Notes under the pieces: model-generated
Told to the model about the DNA's origin: nothing
Databases searched by the model: none
The model's input: only the letters and a program-made list of their open reading frames with translations
Part shown: piece by piece, positions 1 to 5,822 of the stretch
Layout of the letters: every line of letters starts with the position of its first letter
Position numbering within the stretch: the stretch's first letter is position 1
Position numbers and translations under genes: made by a program
Source: SIBU01 sp964430335
Lineage (GTDB): Bacteria > Patescibacteriota > Minisyncoccia > Phycocordibacterales > SIBU01
NCBI GenBank assembly: GCA_964430335.1
Contig: CAYSEN010000017.1
Span: 1 to 11,900 of the forward strand
Length of the DNA stretch: 11,900 bases
Direction: 5' to 3'

Positions 1-2664
1 CCACCTAATATTACCATCTATTTTTTCGAGAGTCTGCTCAACCGCTCGAGAGGCGCCTGGAGCAGGATTCTTTTTAAAGAAATTCTTAAAATCGTTGTAT
101 TCCTCCTTAGTAGTGAAGATTCCACCAACCTTAATAATTCGCGAGAGGAAACTACCTCCGCCCGCATATCTCTCCAGAATGACAGACCAATTTTTCTTTA
201 CAAACTGCCAACCTAATTCCTTTGCAACAGGATTAGTCCAAACACCAGCAACAATACTTAGGGCGTCTTGAGTTCTCACCTCTTTAGATAGGGCAAATTC
301 AAGCGTTTGAGCCAGTATTTTCTTATCCTTGAAACTGCCGAGAGCTCGGCCAAGTCTTCCCTGCTCTTGATGCAACTTCTCAGACTTGTACAAAGTTACA
401 AGTTTTTCAAAATCCTTCTGACCGAAATCTTCAACTCCGAGCGAGTAGACAACACCGCGCAGATCGGCGGGAATAGTTTTTCCACCATCCAAAAACTCCC
501 TCATCATTTTTTTCGCCGTATCGACTGTTTCTTTGTGACCAAATTCGCCCGCAGTTGCTAGAATTAAACTTCGCATCAAGGCTTCCTCATGACCTTCGTC
601 TTTCTTAGCAGTCCAACCCACTTTCTGTACGGCATCTGAGAAAAGATCCGCCACAAATTTTTTGTAATTCTCTTCGAACGCTTGGCTCTGAACAATTCTC
701 AGAACTCTTCCGAGCCTTGATGAAGTTTCTGCCCAAACGGTGTAGCTAGTCTCGCCTCGGTAGTCCGAGGCGAGCATTAGCGCCTCGACAGTCGAGACAA
801 TTCCTCCTTCGGCAAGGGCAAATGCATCACGAATCAAACCGAGCCTATCTAAGGCATTTAGCTTGCCATTCAAAATCGGTTCTCTGAATTTTTCTAAAAG
901 TGCAGGAGAATATGCTGTTCGGAAAAAACTACTTTCGTTTGGATTTACCTTAAGCCAATTTTTCGTGTTTAGTTTTCTGAGCGCCGGTTTACCTTCCAGT
1001 AGAAATTTGTCCTGTTTTCCTGAGCTCTCCAAAATGGAAACCGGCACTGTCCACTTTGTTTTTTCTTTCACACTTTTTTCAGACTGAGGATTTGAAAAAA
1101 ATCTTTTTTGCGACAACTTCAGCCCACTTTTTTCCTCGGAAACCGAAATGACCGGATAACCGACTTTGCCTGTCCAATTTTTCATTATTCTACCGACAGG
1201 TTTTTTTGAAATTTTTTCAAACGCTTGCCACAGGTGAATGGTCGAGGCGTTACTGTAACTGTGTTTCTTGAGATAGAAACGCAAGCCATCCCGAAAATCT
1301 TTTTCGCCTAAATAGTCTGCCAACATGCGAATTACGGAAGCGCCTTTTGAATAGCTCACCTCGTCGAAAATTTCCGCAATTTCGCTAGGATGATGAACTG
1401 GAATTTCGATGGGGTGAGTGTGTTTGAGCGCATCGAGTGAAAGAGCTGTCGACATGTCTAAATAGGCAAATTGCGTCCAAATGTTCCATGATGGAAAGAG
1501 CTTATCTACCGCTAAATACTCTATATATGAGGCAAAACCCTCGTTTAACCACAGGTGAGTCCACCACTCCATAGTTACCAAGTTGCCAAACCATTGATGG
1601 GCTATTTCGTGAGCAATGACAAGCGCCACCCATTGTTTTGACGAGGTTGAAGAGTTTTCAGGGTCGACAAGAAGTGCCGATTCGCGGTAAGTAATCGCGC
1701 CCCAATTTTCCATCGCGCCCGCCGAAAAATCTGGAATAGCGATTAGATCCAAGACAGGTAATGGGTACGGGATGTCGAAATATTCGTTGTAGAAAGACAA
1801 AGTTTTGGCGGCGGTGTGTAGAGCAAATTCTGCTTGATGTTTTTTACCGGGCGTAACAAAAACTCTAACTAAAGTTCCCTCTTTTGTTTTGGTTTCAAGA
1901 TATTCAAATTCTCCAATTATAAATGCAAGTAAGTAGGTCGACATTTTTGGTGTCGGTGCAAATGCTACTTCACGCAATCCGTCTTCCCTATCAATTTCAG
2001 AAACTGGCAGAGTGTTTGAAATGGCAATCGTGTGAGTTGGTACCAAAAGCGTGACGTCGAAAATTGCCTTGTGTGCTGGTTCGTCAAAACATGGAAAAGC
2101 ACGTCTGGCATCGGTAGATTCAAATTGGGTAGTAGCCATGTGTCTCTTCACTCCATTAACCTCGTACTGACTGCGATAGAAACCGTGAAGTTTATCATTT
2201 AGAATTCCGCGGAAAACGAGACGCAACTTCGCGGCGCCTCTCTGAATCGGCGCCGCGAAACTTATCTCCACAGTCTCAGCCTTCTCATCATATGAAATTT
2301 TCTTAGCAAAAAATTTCTTCTTTCCGATATCAATTTCGGCAACTTCTACATCCAATTCCTTAGAATGGAGAACAATATTTTTCGTAGATTTTAAAATCTT
2401 TATATCGATAACTTCCTCACCTTCAAAAACAAATTTCTCAAGGTCTGGCTTTAGCTTCAAGTTATATCTTTCTGGCACAATGTGGTTAGGCAGACGAACA
2501 GATTTTTTATTATCCGCCCGTCGAGAGTCTTTTTTTATTGACTTGAGACGGTTTGCGGATAATAAACCCCGCACCAAAGGAGGACGAGTGCGTGTCCTGA
2601 ATAAGGACTTACTTTTTTGGGCGAAGCGCGAGCCCTTTTTTCCTTTGGTGCTGGGGTTCTTCAT
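1..2664 (-). CDS. M1 family zinc aminopeptidase, 3' end cut by window edge
   Basis: Zinc metallopeptidase of the aminopeptidase N/puromycin-sensitive family, which removes N-terminal residues from peptides. I translated 888 codons to the left edge without a stop; the missing C-terminus is probably short because the family is usually about 850-880 residues. Visible landmarks: exopeptidase motif GAMEN at residues 316-320; zinc motif HEIAH at 352-356 with the third ligand E375 in LWLNEGFASY; and the transition-state Tyr438 in EVSYSKG. The ERAP1-like C-terminal helical domain fills the rest. No signal peptide is seen, so it is probably cytoplasmic. ATG 2664 is preceded directly by an in-frame TGA and a weak AGG. 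The canonical domain begins at about residue 55 (SVRLPNHIVPERYNL). Residues 4-53 are an unusual Lys/Arg/Ser-rich stretch (19 basic, 2 acidic in the first 54) encoded by two inverted-repeat modules. TTG30 and GTG31 are alternative starts within that stretch. Family assignment is very secure; the N-terminus is less so. Confidence 0.95.
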   Translation of the reverse strand, partial: MKNPSTKGKKGSRFAQKSKSLFRTRTRPPLVRGLLSANRLKSIKKDSRRADNKKSVRLPNHIVPERYNLKLKPDLEKFVFEGEEVIDIKILKSTKNIVLHSKELDVEVAEIDIGKKKFFAKKISYDEKAETVEISFAAPIQRGAAKLRLVFRGILNDKLHGFYRSQYEVNGVKRHMATTQFESTDARRAFPCFDEPAHKAIFDVTLLVPTHTIAISNTLPVSEIDREDGLREVAFAPTPKMSTYLLAFIIGEFEYLETKTKEGTLVRVFVTPGKKHQAEFALHTAAKTLSFYNEYFDIPYPLPVLDLIAIPDFSAGAMENWGAITYRESALLVDPENSSTSSKQWVALVIAHEIAHQWFGNLVTMEWWTHLWLNEGFASYIEYLAVDKLFPSWNIWTQFAYLDMSTALSLDALKHTHPIEIPVHHPSEIAEIFDEVSYSKGASVIRMLADYLGEKDFRDGLRFYLKKHSYSNASTIHLWQAFEKISKKPVGRIMKNWTGKVGYPVISVSEEKSGLKLSQKRFFSNPQSEKSVKEKTKWTVPVSILESSGKQDKFLLEGKPALRKLNTKNWLKVNPNESSFFRTAYSPALLEKFREPILNGKLNALDRLGLIRDAFALAEGGIVSTVEALMLASDYRGETSYTVWAETSSRLGRVLRIVQSQAFEENYKKFVADLFSDAVQKVGWTAKKDEGHEEALMRSLILATAGEFGHKETVDTAKKMMREFLDGGKTIPADLRGVVYSLGVEDFGQKDFEKLVTLYKSEKLHQEQGRLGRALGSFKDKKILAQTLEFALSKEVRTQDALSIVAGVWTNPVAKELGWQFVKKNWSVILERYAGGGSFLSRIIKVGGIFTTKEEYNDFKNFFKKNPAPGASRAVEQTLEKIDGNIRW
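2506..2566. repeat. Palindromic module A inside the aminopeptidase 5' coding region
   Basis: An imperfect long inverted repeat. The outer arms TTTATTATCCGC (2506-2517) and GCGGATAATAAA (2555-2566) pair perfectly over 12 bp. Inside them CCGTC (2518-2522) pairs with GACGG (2547-2551) and AGTC (2526-2529) with GACT (2540-2543), leaving a T-rich loop at 2530-2539. It encodes roughly residues 34-53 of the basic N-terminal extension and ends just before the conserved M1 domain. It abuts module B without a gap. It could be an inserted palindromic element or an mRNA structure controlling translation; the sequence alone does not decide. Confidence 0.85.
2567..2656. repeat. Palindromic module B directly after the aminopeptidase start codon
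   Basis: The outer stem pairs CCCC plus GCACCAAAGGA (2567-2581) with TCCTTTGGTGC (2641-2651) and GGGG (2653-2656), with T2652 as the only bulge, so 15 bp pair. Two smaller stems lie inside: GTCCT (2594-2598) with AGGAC (2604-2608), and GGGC (2619-2622) with GCCC (2632-2635). The predicted fold is therefore a three-way junction. The element begins 5 nt from the ATG at 2662-2664 and encodes roughly residues 4-33. The arms are long and exact for what should be ordinary coding sequence, which suggests DNA selected or inserted as a structure. Confidence 0.83.
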
Positions 2665-2677
2665 TCACCTAGATTAC

Positions 2678-2683
2678 ATTATG
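2678..2683 (-). promoter_or_regulatory. Possible -10 box of the aminopeptidase gene
   Basis: On the minus strand CATAAT lies 13 nt upstream of the ATG at 2664. A terminator for the preceding operon lies just upstream, so a separate promoter is expected in these 39 nt. The position 17 nt further upstream reads TTTTAG, a poor -35 box overlapping the terminator's U-tract. A 6-bp inverted repeat (GCTTGA 2684-2689, TCAAGC 2696-2701) fills the spacer. Weak prediction. Confidence 0.3.
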
Positions 2684-2702
2684 GCTTGAGCCTTTTCAAG
2701 CT

Positions 2703-2739
2703 AAAACCGGCGGCGGCCCAAAGGGCCGCCGCCGGTTTT
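2703..2739 (-). terminator. GC-rich hairpin terminator after the LUD gene
   Basis: A perfect 17-bp inverted repeat: AAAACCGGCGGCGGCCC (2703-2719) pairs with GGGCCGCCGCCGGTTTT (2723-2739) around an AAA loop. The 13-bp core is all G/C and is flanked by A4/T4, so a U-tract follows the stem on either strand. It lies 43 nt past the LUD stop and 38 nt before the aminopeptidase start, and should end the ArsR-DUF5069-LUD transcript. The symmetry would also allow termination of plus-strand transcription, but no plus-strand gene ends here. Confidence 0.88.
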
Positions 2740-2782
2740 CTTAATTTTCCTGATTCATAATTCCTTATTCTTAATTCTATTC

Positions 2783-3385
2783 CTAGTACCCCAAAACCTC
2801 TCCCACAAACACCACCGTAATTCTTCCCGGCTGAATTTCTTTATTGATCGTCAAAATCTTGCTAACAAAACTTCCCGGAACGCCGTAGGCTTTTTTGGCT
2901 CGCTCGCTTTCGAGTGGCAAAACATAGTCATAAAGTCTTTTCTTTCCTTCCTCCAAATTTTTGACAATTTTCTGAGTACCAACAACCCAAACCACATGAT
3001 CTGAGCCGTAAGCGTAGGCAGGTAACTGACTTCCAGTGTTTGAAGCAATGATCACTTCTCCTTCCTCGGTCACAGCATGAACGCTACCCAAAACCCATTG
3101 CGGTGCCGCGCCAAGCTTCTTCTTATCTGCAGGAGAAATTTTCGGATCGTTCAATTTATTTCTCACTGAATCAAATCGTCCGGAACTATTTAACTCCTCT
3201 GGTAAGCCGACAGTGTCGAGTGTTACTGAAGTCATATTCATGACTTCAGAGCCTTTTGGAATCATTTCCAAAACTTTTTGCTTAGCATCGGAACCACTTT
3301 CAACAAAAATAGCATCGATGCCGTTTTTCTTTAGAGCCTCTATAGTTTTTTCAACAGAGGCTTTTGTTGCCAATTTATCCCACAT
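2783..3385 (-). CDS. LUD-domain (LutC/YkgG-like) protein
   Basis: A single LUD domain, the fold of LutC/YkgG and of the N-terminal part of LutB in lactate-utilization complexes. The 200-residue length fits a stand-alone LutC-type protein. The typical core is visible: GSVHAVTEEGEVIIASNTGS at 100-119, AYAYGSDHVVWVVGTQKIV at 123-141, then VLPLES at 155-160 and a C-terminal GRITVVFVGEVLG at 187-199. No Fe-S cysteines or LutA/LutB partners are seen nearby, so a role in lactate oxidation is not supported by context. It is the last gene of an apparent operon with an ArsR repressor and a DUF5069 protein, 25 nt after the latter. No Shine-Dalgarno sequence precedes the ATG; the leader is A/T only near the start. 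Family assignment is secure; the biochemical role is unknown. Confidence 0.88.
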   Translation of the reverse strand: MWDKLATKASVEKTIEALKKNGIDAIFVESGSDAKQKVLEMIPKGSEVMNMTSVTLDTVGLPEELNSSGRFDSVRNKLNDPKISPADKKKLGAAPQWVLGSVHAVTEEGEVIIASNTGSQLPAYAYGSDHVVWVVGTQKIVKNLEEGKKRLYDYVLPLESERAKKAYGVPGSFVSKILTINKEIQPGRITVVFVGEVLGY

Positions 3386-3410
3386 TTTATTTTAAAATTA
3401 GCTTATAAAA

Positions 3411-3881
3411 CTATGATGGAATACATACTGAAGCATCTGAAGAAAAACTGACCTTATCATCGACATCCAGAAAATCAAACAGTGTTCCATCTTTATCTAA
3501 TCCTAACTTTACATTTTCACCCTCAAGCCATGATTTGGTTTCCTTTGGCTTTGAACTGTAATTGTCGTTTTCAGTAGCATCTGACCAAGTTTTTATCTCT
3601 GCGTCAGTTTTGGCTGATCCATTTGTCTTTACCCATTCTAAAATCTGTTCATCACTGGCGCCAGTCTCCACAAACTTTTTAAAATCATCGCCCTTGATGC
3701 CCTTAAAGCCGAAAAGTGTTTTATCTAGCGGACAATCAAAATGATATTCACCAATATTTCCCCAAAGCTTTGCTCTACATTTGTCGATTGTTCTTGGTAA
3801 AATTACGAACCCTCCAAGTCTTTCCTTTGGACTTCTTGGTGCTTCTTTTGTTAAATCTTTTCCTTTCATTGTATTTGTCAT
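3411..3881 (-). CDS. DUF5069 family protein
   Basis: A small soluble protein of unknown function that I recognise as DUF5069-like from its N-terminal block: KDLTKEAPRSPKERLGGFV (residues 8-26), LPRTIDKCRAKLWG (28-41), GEYHFDCPLDKTLFGFKGI (44-62) and DEQILEWVKTNG (77-88). Cys35 and Cys50 sit in these conserved-looking blocks. The family core ends near residue 105; the last 50 residues, acidic and Ser/Lys-rich, look like an added tail. Met5 is an alternative start that would place MKGKDLTKE at the N-terminus, closer to the usual family beginning. The gene lies 11 nt after arsR and 25 nt before the LUD gene, so all three probably share one transcript and one response. The function is not known and I do not propose one. 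Confidence 0.82.
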   Translation of the reverse strand: MTNTMKGKDLTKEAPRSPKERLGGFVILPRTIDKCRAKLWGNIGEYHFDCPLDKTLFGFKGIKGDDFKKFVETGASDEQILEWVKTNGSAKTDAEIKTWSDATENDNYSSKPKETKSWLEGENVKLGLDKDGTLFDFLDVDDKVSFSSDASVCIPS

Positions 3882-3892
3882 TTTCTTATTAA

Positions 3893-4210
3893 TTAATTTT
3901 TAAAACTCTTTTTTGTTGCTTTTTGACTATTGGGACATCTATCAATATTGACCATAAAATGTTTTAGTAGCTCCGCCATGTGAAGGACGTTAACCGAATA
4001 GAAAACTTCTTTGCCACGCTTCTCATCTAAAACCAGATTGCAGGCCTTCAAGGTTTTTAGATGTTGGGAAACAGCTGGCTGAGAAATTTTTACCTTCCTT
4101 ACAATCTCGCCAACGGTAAGCGAACCTCCGAGCAGACTCTCTAAAATCTGGTAACGCGAGGCAGTGCCAATTCCCTTTCCTAATTTTTGTATTTCATCGC
4201 AAAATCCCAT
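3893..4210 (-). CDS. ArsR/SmtB-family winged-helix transcriptional repressor
   Basis: A 105-residue single-domain DNA-binding protein of typical ArsR length. The recognition helix region VKISQPAVSQHLKTLKACNL is at residues 40-59, followed by the beta-wing LDEKRGKEVFYSV at 61-73. The N-terminal helix TASRYQILESLLGG (16-29) is typical. The ELxCxC metal-binding motif of ArsR and SmtB is absent. Three cysteines occur at 4, 57 and 92; Cys57 is in the helix after the recognition helix, and Cys4 and Cys92 are near the two ends, so a thiol or redox signal is possible but unproven. It is the first gene of an operon with DUF5069 and LUD genes. A strong promoter overlapped by a palindrome lies directly upstream, which suggests autorepression and control of the two downstream genes. 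Confidence 0.92.
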   Translation of the reverse strand: MGFCDEIQKLGKGIGTASRYQILESLLGGSLTVGEIVRKVKISQPAVSQHLKTLKACNLVLDEKRGKEVFYSVNVLHMAELLKHFMVNIDRCPNSQKATKKSFKN

Positions 4211-4214
4211 AAGT

Positions 4215-4236
4215 CATATTAGTATATGCTTATATG
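4215..4236. promoter_or_regulatory. Putative ArsR operator, 22-bp imperfect palindrome
   Basis: Centred between 4225 and 4226, 9 of 11 base pairs are self-complementary; only 4220/4231 and 4223/4228 fail. The outer half-sites are CATAT (4215-4219) and ATATG (4232-4236). It covers the whole -10 box and the expected transcription start of the arsR promoter, where a bound dimer would block RNA polymerase. The dyad size and the A/T-rich ATAT half-sites fit ArsR-family operators. The link to this repressor is inferred from position. Confidence 0.65.
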
Positions 4237-4249
4237 TTTATGTGTGCAA
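4221..4249 (-). promoter_or_regulatory. Sigma-70-type promoter of the arsR-DUF5069-LUD operon
   Basis: On the minus strand, -35 TTGCAC (4244-4249) and -10 TATACT (4221-4226) are separated by exactly 17 nt. Both boxes are close to consensus. Transcription would start near 4214, only about 4 nt before the ATG at 4210, so the message would be nearly leaderless. No Shine-Dalgarno sequence is present in that space, which agrees. Confidence 0.72.
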
Positions 4250-4284
4250 CTAGACAGAGATAAATTTTTCTTGCGAAACAAAAA

Positions 4285-4692
4285 TTAAATAGAAAAGTTA
4301 TTTACAAACTGGGTAATTTTTTCTGAAGATTCTAATTTTTTAAATTCTTCTTTAGTGACCCATTTGAAATCATCGTGTTCATAACTAAGAGTGACTTCCC
4401 CGCTTGTAAACCTACACATGTAGGCAATTGTAATCCAGAAACCAACCGGATTCTCATGACCAAATACATCAAAAGGCTTTACATGAGCAACGGTAAGTCC
4501 GGCCTCCTCCTTAATTTCCCTTTCAATTCCAACAACTGGATTTTCCCGATACTCCAAAACTCCGCCGGGCAGATCCCATTTAAGTGGATTACTTGGGGCA
4601 GTTTTACTTCTTCGCAAAACCAGAAATTTTCCATCACTTCTTACAACGACCGCTTTTTGGGTCACCCCTACCGATTGATTGTCTTGTGTCAT
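4285..4692 (-). CDS. Nudix hydrolase
   Basis: A 135-residue single-domain Nudix pyrophosphohydrolase, cleaving nucleoside diphosphate-linked compounds with Mg2+. The complete Nudix box Gx5Ex7REUxEExGU spans residues 44-66: G44, E50, R58, E59, E62, E63 and G65 are all present. The approach KWDLPGGVLEYRE is typical of MutT/ADP-ribose-type members. The substrate cannot be told from the sequence; a house-cleaning role is likely. Its ATG overlaps the stop of the serine hydrolase upstream by 4 bp (ATGA), so translation is probably coupled and the two are one unit. No terminator with a proper U-tract is visible between its stop and the arsR promoter, only a weak A/T hairpin. Confidence 0.92.
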   Translation of the reverse strand: MTQDNQSVGVTQKAVVVRSDGKFLVLRRSKTAPSNPLKWDLPGGVLEYRENPVVGIEREIKEEAGLTVAHVKPFDVFGHENPVGFWITIAYMCRFTSGEVTLSYEHDDFKWVTKEEFKKLESSEKITQFVNNFSI

Positions 4693-5258
4693 TTGATTGA
4701 TTTAACTTTGCTTCTAATTATTGAAATAATTTTTGGAAAATCTTTCTTCCCGTCATCGCTAGAAAAATGCCCCTGATTTTTGTATTCGAAATATTCTGTA
4801 TCTAATTTTTTGTGAATAAATCGCGATTCCTTTATCGGTATATGAGGGTCATCCATTGATGCAAACTGAACAATCCATTTTTGATTTTTCTTAATCGCCC
4901 TCCAATTCCAAGGTTTGTCATAGTAGCGACTAACTTTTTCGCTCCGCTGTCCCAAATCTGTATAACAGCCGGCGACCAAAATTGATCCTAGAATTTTATT
5001 CTTTTCGGCATAACGCATGGTGGCCACTGCACCAGACGAGTGTCCGACGAGAATTGTATTTTCATCCGCACCGAGCTTTTTGATAAACGGAAGCCAATAT
5101 TTAGCTCGGGCTAAGGTCGGATCCGGAAATTGTTTAAAAATCGCTTTGATACCTATTTTGTTTAGCTTTTTTGTAACCGTCGGCAACCAATTTCTCTTCG
5201 GCCAACTTCCACCGTTTCCGTGGATTAAAATCACTTTAATTTTGCTCGATTTTGTCAT
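4689..5258 (-). CDS. RBBP9/YdeN-like alpha/beta-hydrolase (serine hydrolase)
   Basis: A small 189-residue alpha/beta-hydrolase of the RBBP9/YdeN type. ILIHGNGG (10-17) is the first strand and oxyanion region. The nucleophile elbow is GHSSG at 72-76 with Ser74; the acid is probably Asp137 in ASMDDPHIP (133-141); the catalytic His164 is in NQGHF. The triad is therefore complete. The natural substrate is unknown for most bacterial members. It has no signal peptide and should be cytoplasmic. It is first of a two-gene unit with the Nudix hydrolase, sharing a 4-bp ATGA overlap, and is divergent from the CYTH gene with only 20 bp between the start codons. No Shine-Dalgarno sequence is visible. Confidence 0.9.
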   Translation of the reverse strand: MTKSSKIKVILIHGNGGSWPKRNWLPTVTKKLNKIGIKAIFKQFPDPTLARAKYWLPFIKKLGADENTILVGHSSGAVATMRYAEKNKILGSILVAGCYTDLGQRSEKVSRYYDKPWNWRAIKKNQKWIVQFASMDDPHIPIKESRFIHKKLDTEYFEYKNQGHFSSDDGKKDFPKIISIIRSKVKSIK

Positions 5259-5269
5259 GATAGTATAAT
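5242..5269 (+). promoter_or_regulatory. Promoter of the CYTH gene
   Basis: A consensus -10 TATAAT (5264-5269) and a -35-like TTGCTC (5242-5247) with a 16-nt spacer. The start of transcription would fall about 3 nt before the ATG at 5279, implying a leaderless message. The -35 box and part of the spacer lie inside the first codons of the divergent hydrolase gene. Confidence 0.6.
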
Positions 5270-5280
5270 GCTAACATTAT
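5265..5280. promoter_or_regulatory. Inverted repeat in the divergent hydrolase/CYTH promoter region
   Basis: ATAATG (5265-5270) and CATTAT (5275-5280) form a perfect 6-bp inverted repeat with a 4-nt spacer. It produces mirrored -10-like boxes: TATAAT on the plus strand (5264-5269) and CATAAT on the minus strand (5276-5281). The minus-strand box would serve the hydrolase at 5258, but no good -35 box accompanies it. The repeat could be an operator or simply two facing -10 boxes. Confidence 0.4.
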
Positions 5281-5821
5281 GGCACACGAAATTGAAACAA
5301 AAGTTCTCGAGATTGATTCTGACAAAATTAAAAAAATTTTAGAGGAACTTGGTGCTAAAAAAATACAGGAAACAAGACTTATCGTAGATTGGTTTAGACC
5401 GGCAGGAACTAAAGAGGGCGAAGATCCATGGTTCTTGAGAATCCGATCGAACTCAGAGGGAAAGCACGAAGTAACTTGGAAAGCTAAATCGCAAGTTTTG
5501 GGTGTCGCTAGAAAACATAAAGAAATCAATTTCTTTATTGATGAGCCGGAAAAATTATCCGACCTTTTTGTGGAATTTAACCTAGAAAAATATGCTCATC
5601 AGGAAAAAGACCGAATCACCTTTATGCTAAAAGATTGGCAATTTGACCTCGATCAATATCCTAAAATGCCTGCCTACCTAGAGATTGAAGGTAAAAGCGA
5701 GGAGCATGTAAAGGAGGCTATCGACCTACTTGCGCTCGAGAAAAATCCAACATGGGCAAAGGGCGAAAGAATTTTAATTCAGGATACCTACGGATTAGAT
5801 TGGTACGATATGAGATTTTAA
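5279..5821 (+). CDS. CYTH-domain protein (class IV adenylate cyclase / triphosphatase-like)
   Basis: A 180-residue CYTH domain, a triphosphate-tunnel metalloenzyme fold covering CyaB-type adenylate cyclases, thiamine triphosphatases and inorganic triphosphatases. The defining N-terminal ExExK motif is E4, E6, K8 in EIETK. Tunnel residues follow in order: LRIR (53-56) with Arg54 and Arg56, Lys68 and Lys70 in TWKAK, the acidic pair in FDLD (122-125), and YLEIEG (133-138) with Glu135 and Glu137. Which triphosphate it hydrolyses or cyclises cannot be read from the sequence, and no signalling partner gene is nearby. It is the only plus-strand gene in the window; its stop is one base from the stop of the convergent ddl gene. 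The start is supported by the ExExK position and the promoter just upstream. Confidence 0.88.
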   Translation: MAHEIETKVLEIDSDKIKKILEELGAKKIQETRLIVDWFRPAGTKEGEDPWFLRIRSNSEGKHEVTWKAKSQVLGVARKHKEINFFIDEPEKLSDLFVEFNLEKYAHQEKDRITFMLKDWQFDLDQYPKMPAYLEIEGKSEEHVKEAIDLLALEKNPTWAKGERILIQDTYGLDWYDMRF

Positions 5822-5822
5822 A

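Noticed and set aside
2506..2656. tRNA or classic riboswitch in the structured region
   Set aside because: No acceptor/T-loop arrangement or CCA-like end and no recognised aptamer core; the pairing is simple long inverted repeats within coding sequence.
2480..2689. Plus-strand reading frame of 69 codons across the palindromic modules
   Set aside because: It lies wholly opposite the aminopeptidase 5' end, resembles no known family, and owes its openness to the inverted-repeat composition.
4261..4284. A/T hairpin after the Nudix gene considered as terminator
   Set aside because: The stem is short, interrupted and mostly A-U with no following U-run; support is too weak.
4375..4776. Plus-strand reading frame of 133 codons
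   Set aside because: Antisense to the well-supported Nudix and hydrolase genes, which carry full catalytic motifs; no promoter or family features.
5236..5529. Minus-strand frame of 97 codons opposite CYTH
   Set aside because: CYTH has the ExExK motif and a promoter. This frame is its shadow and would also overlap the hydrolase start.
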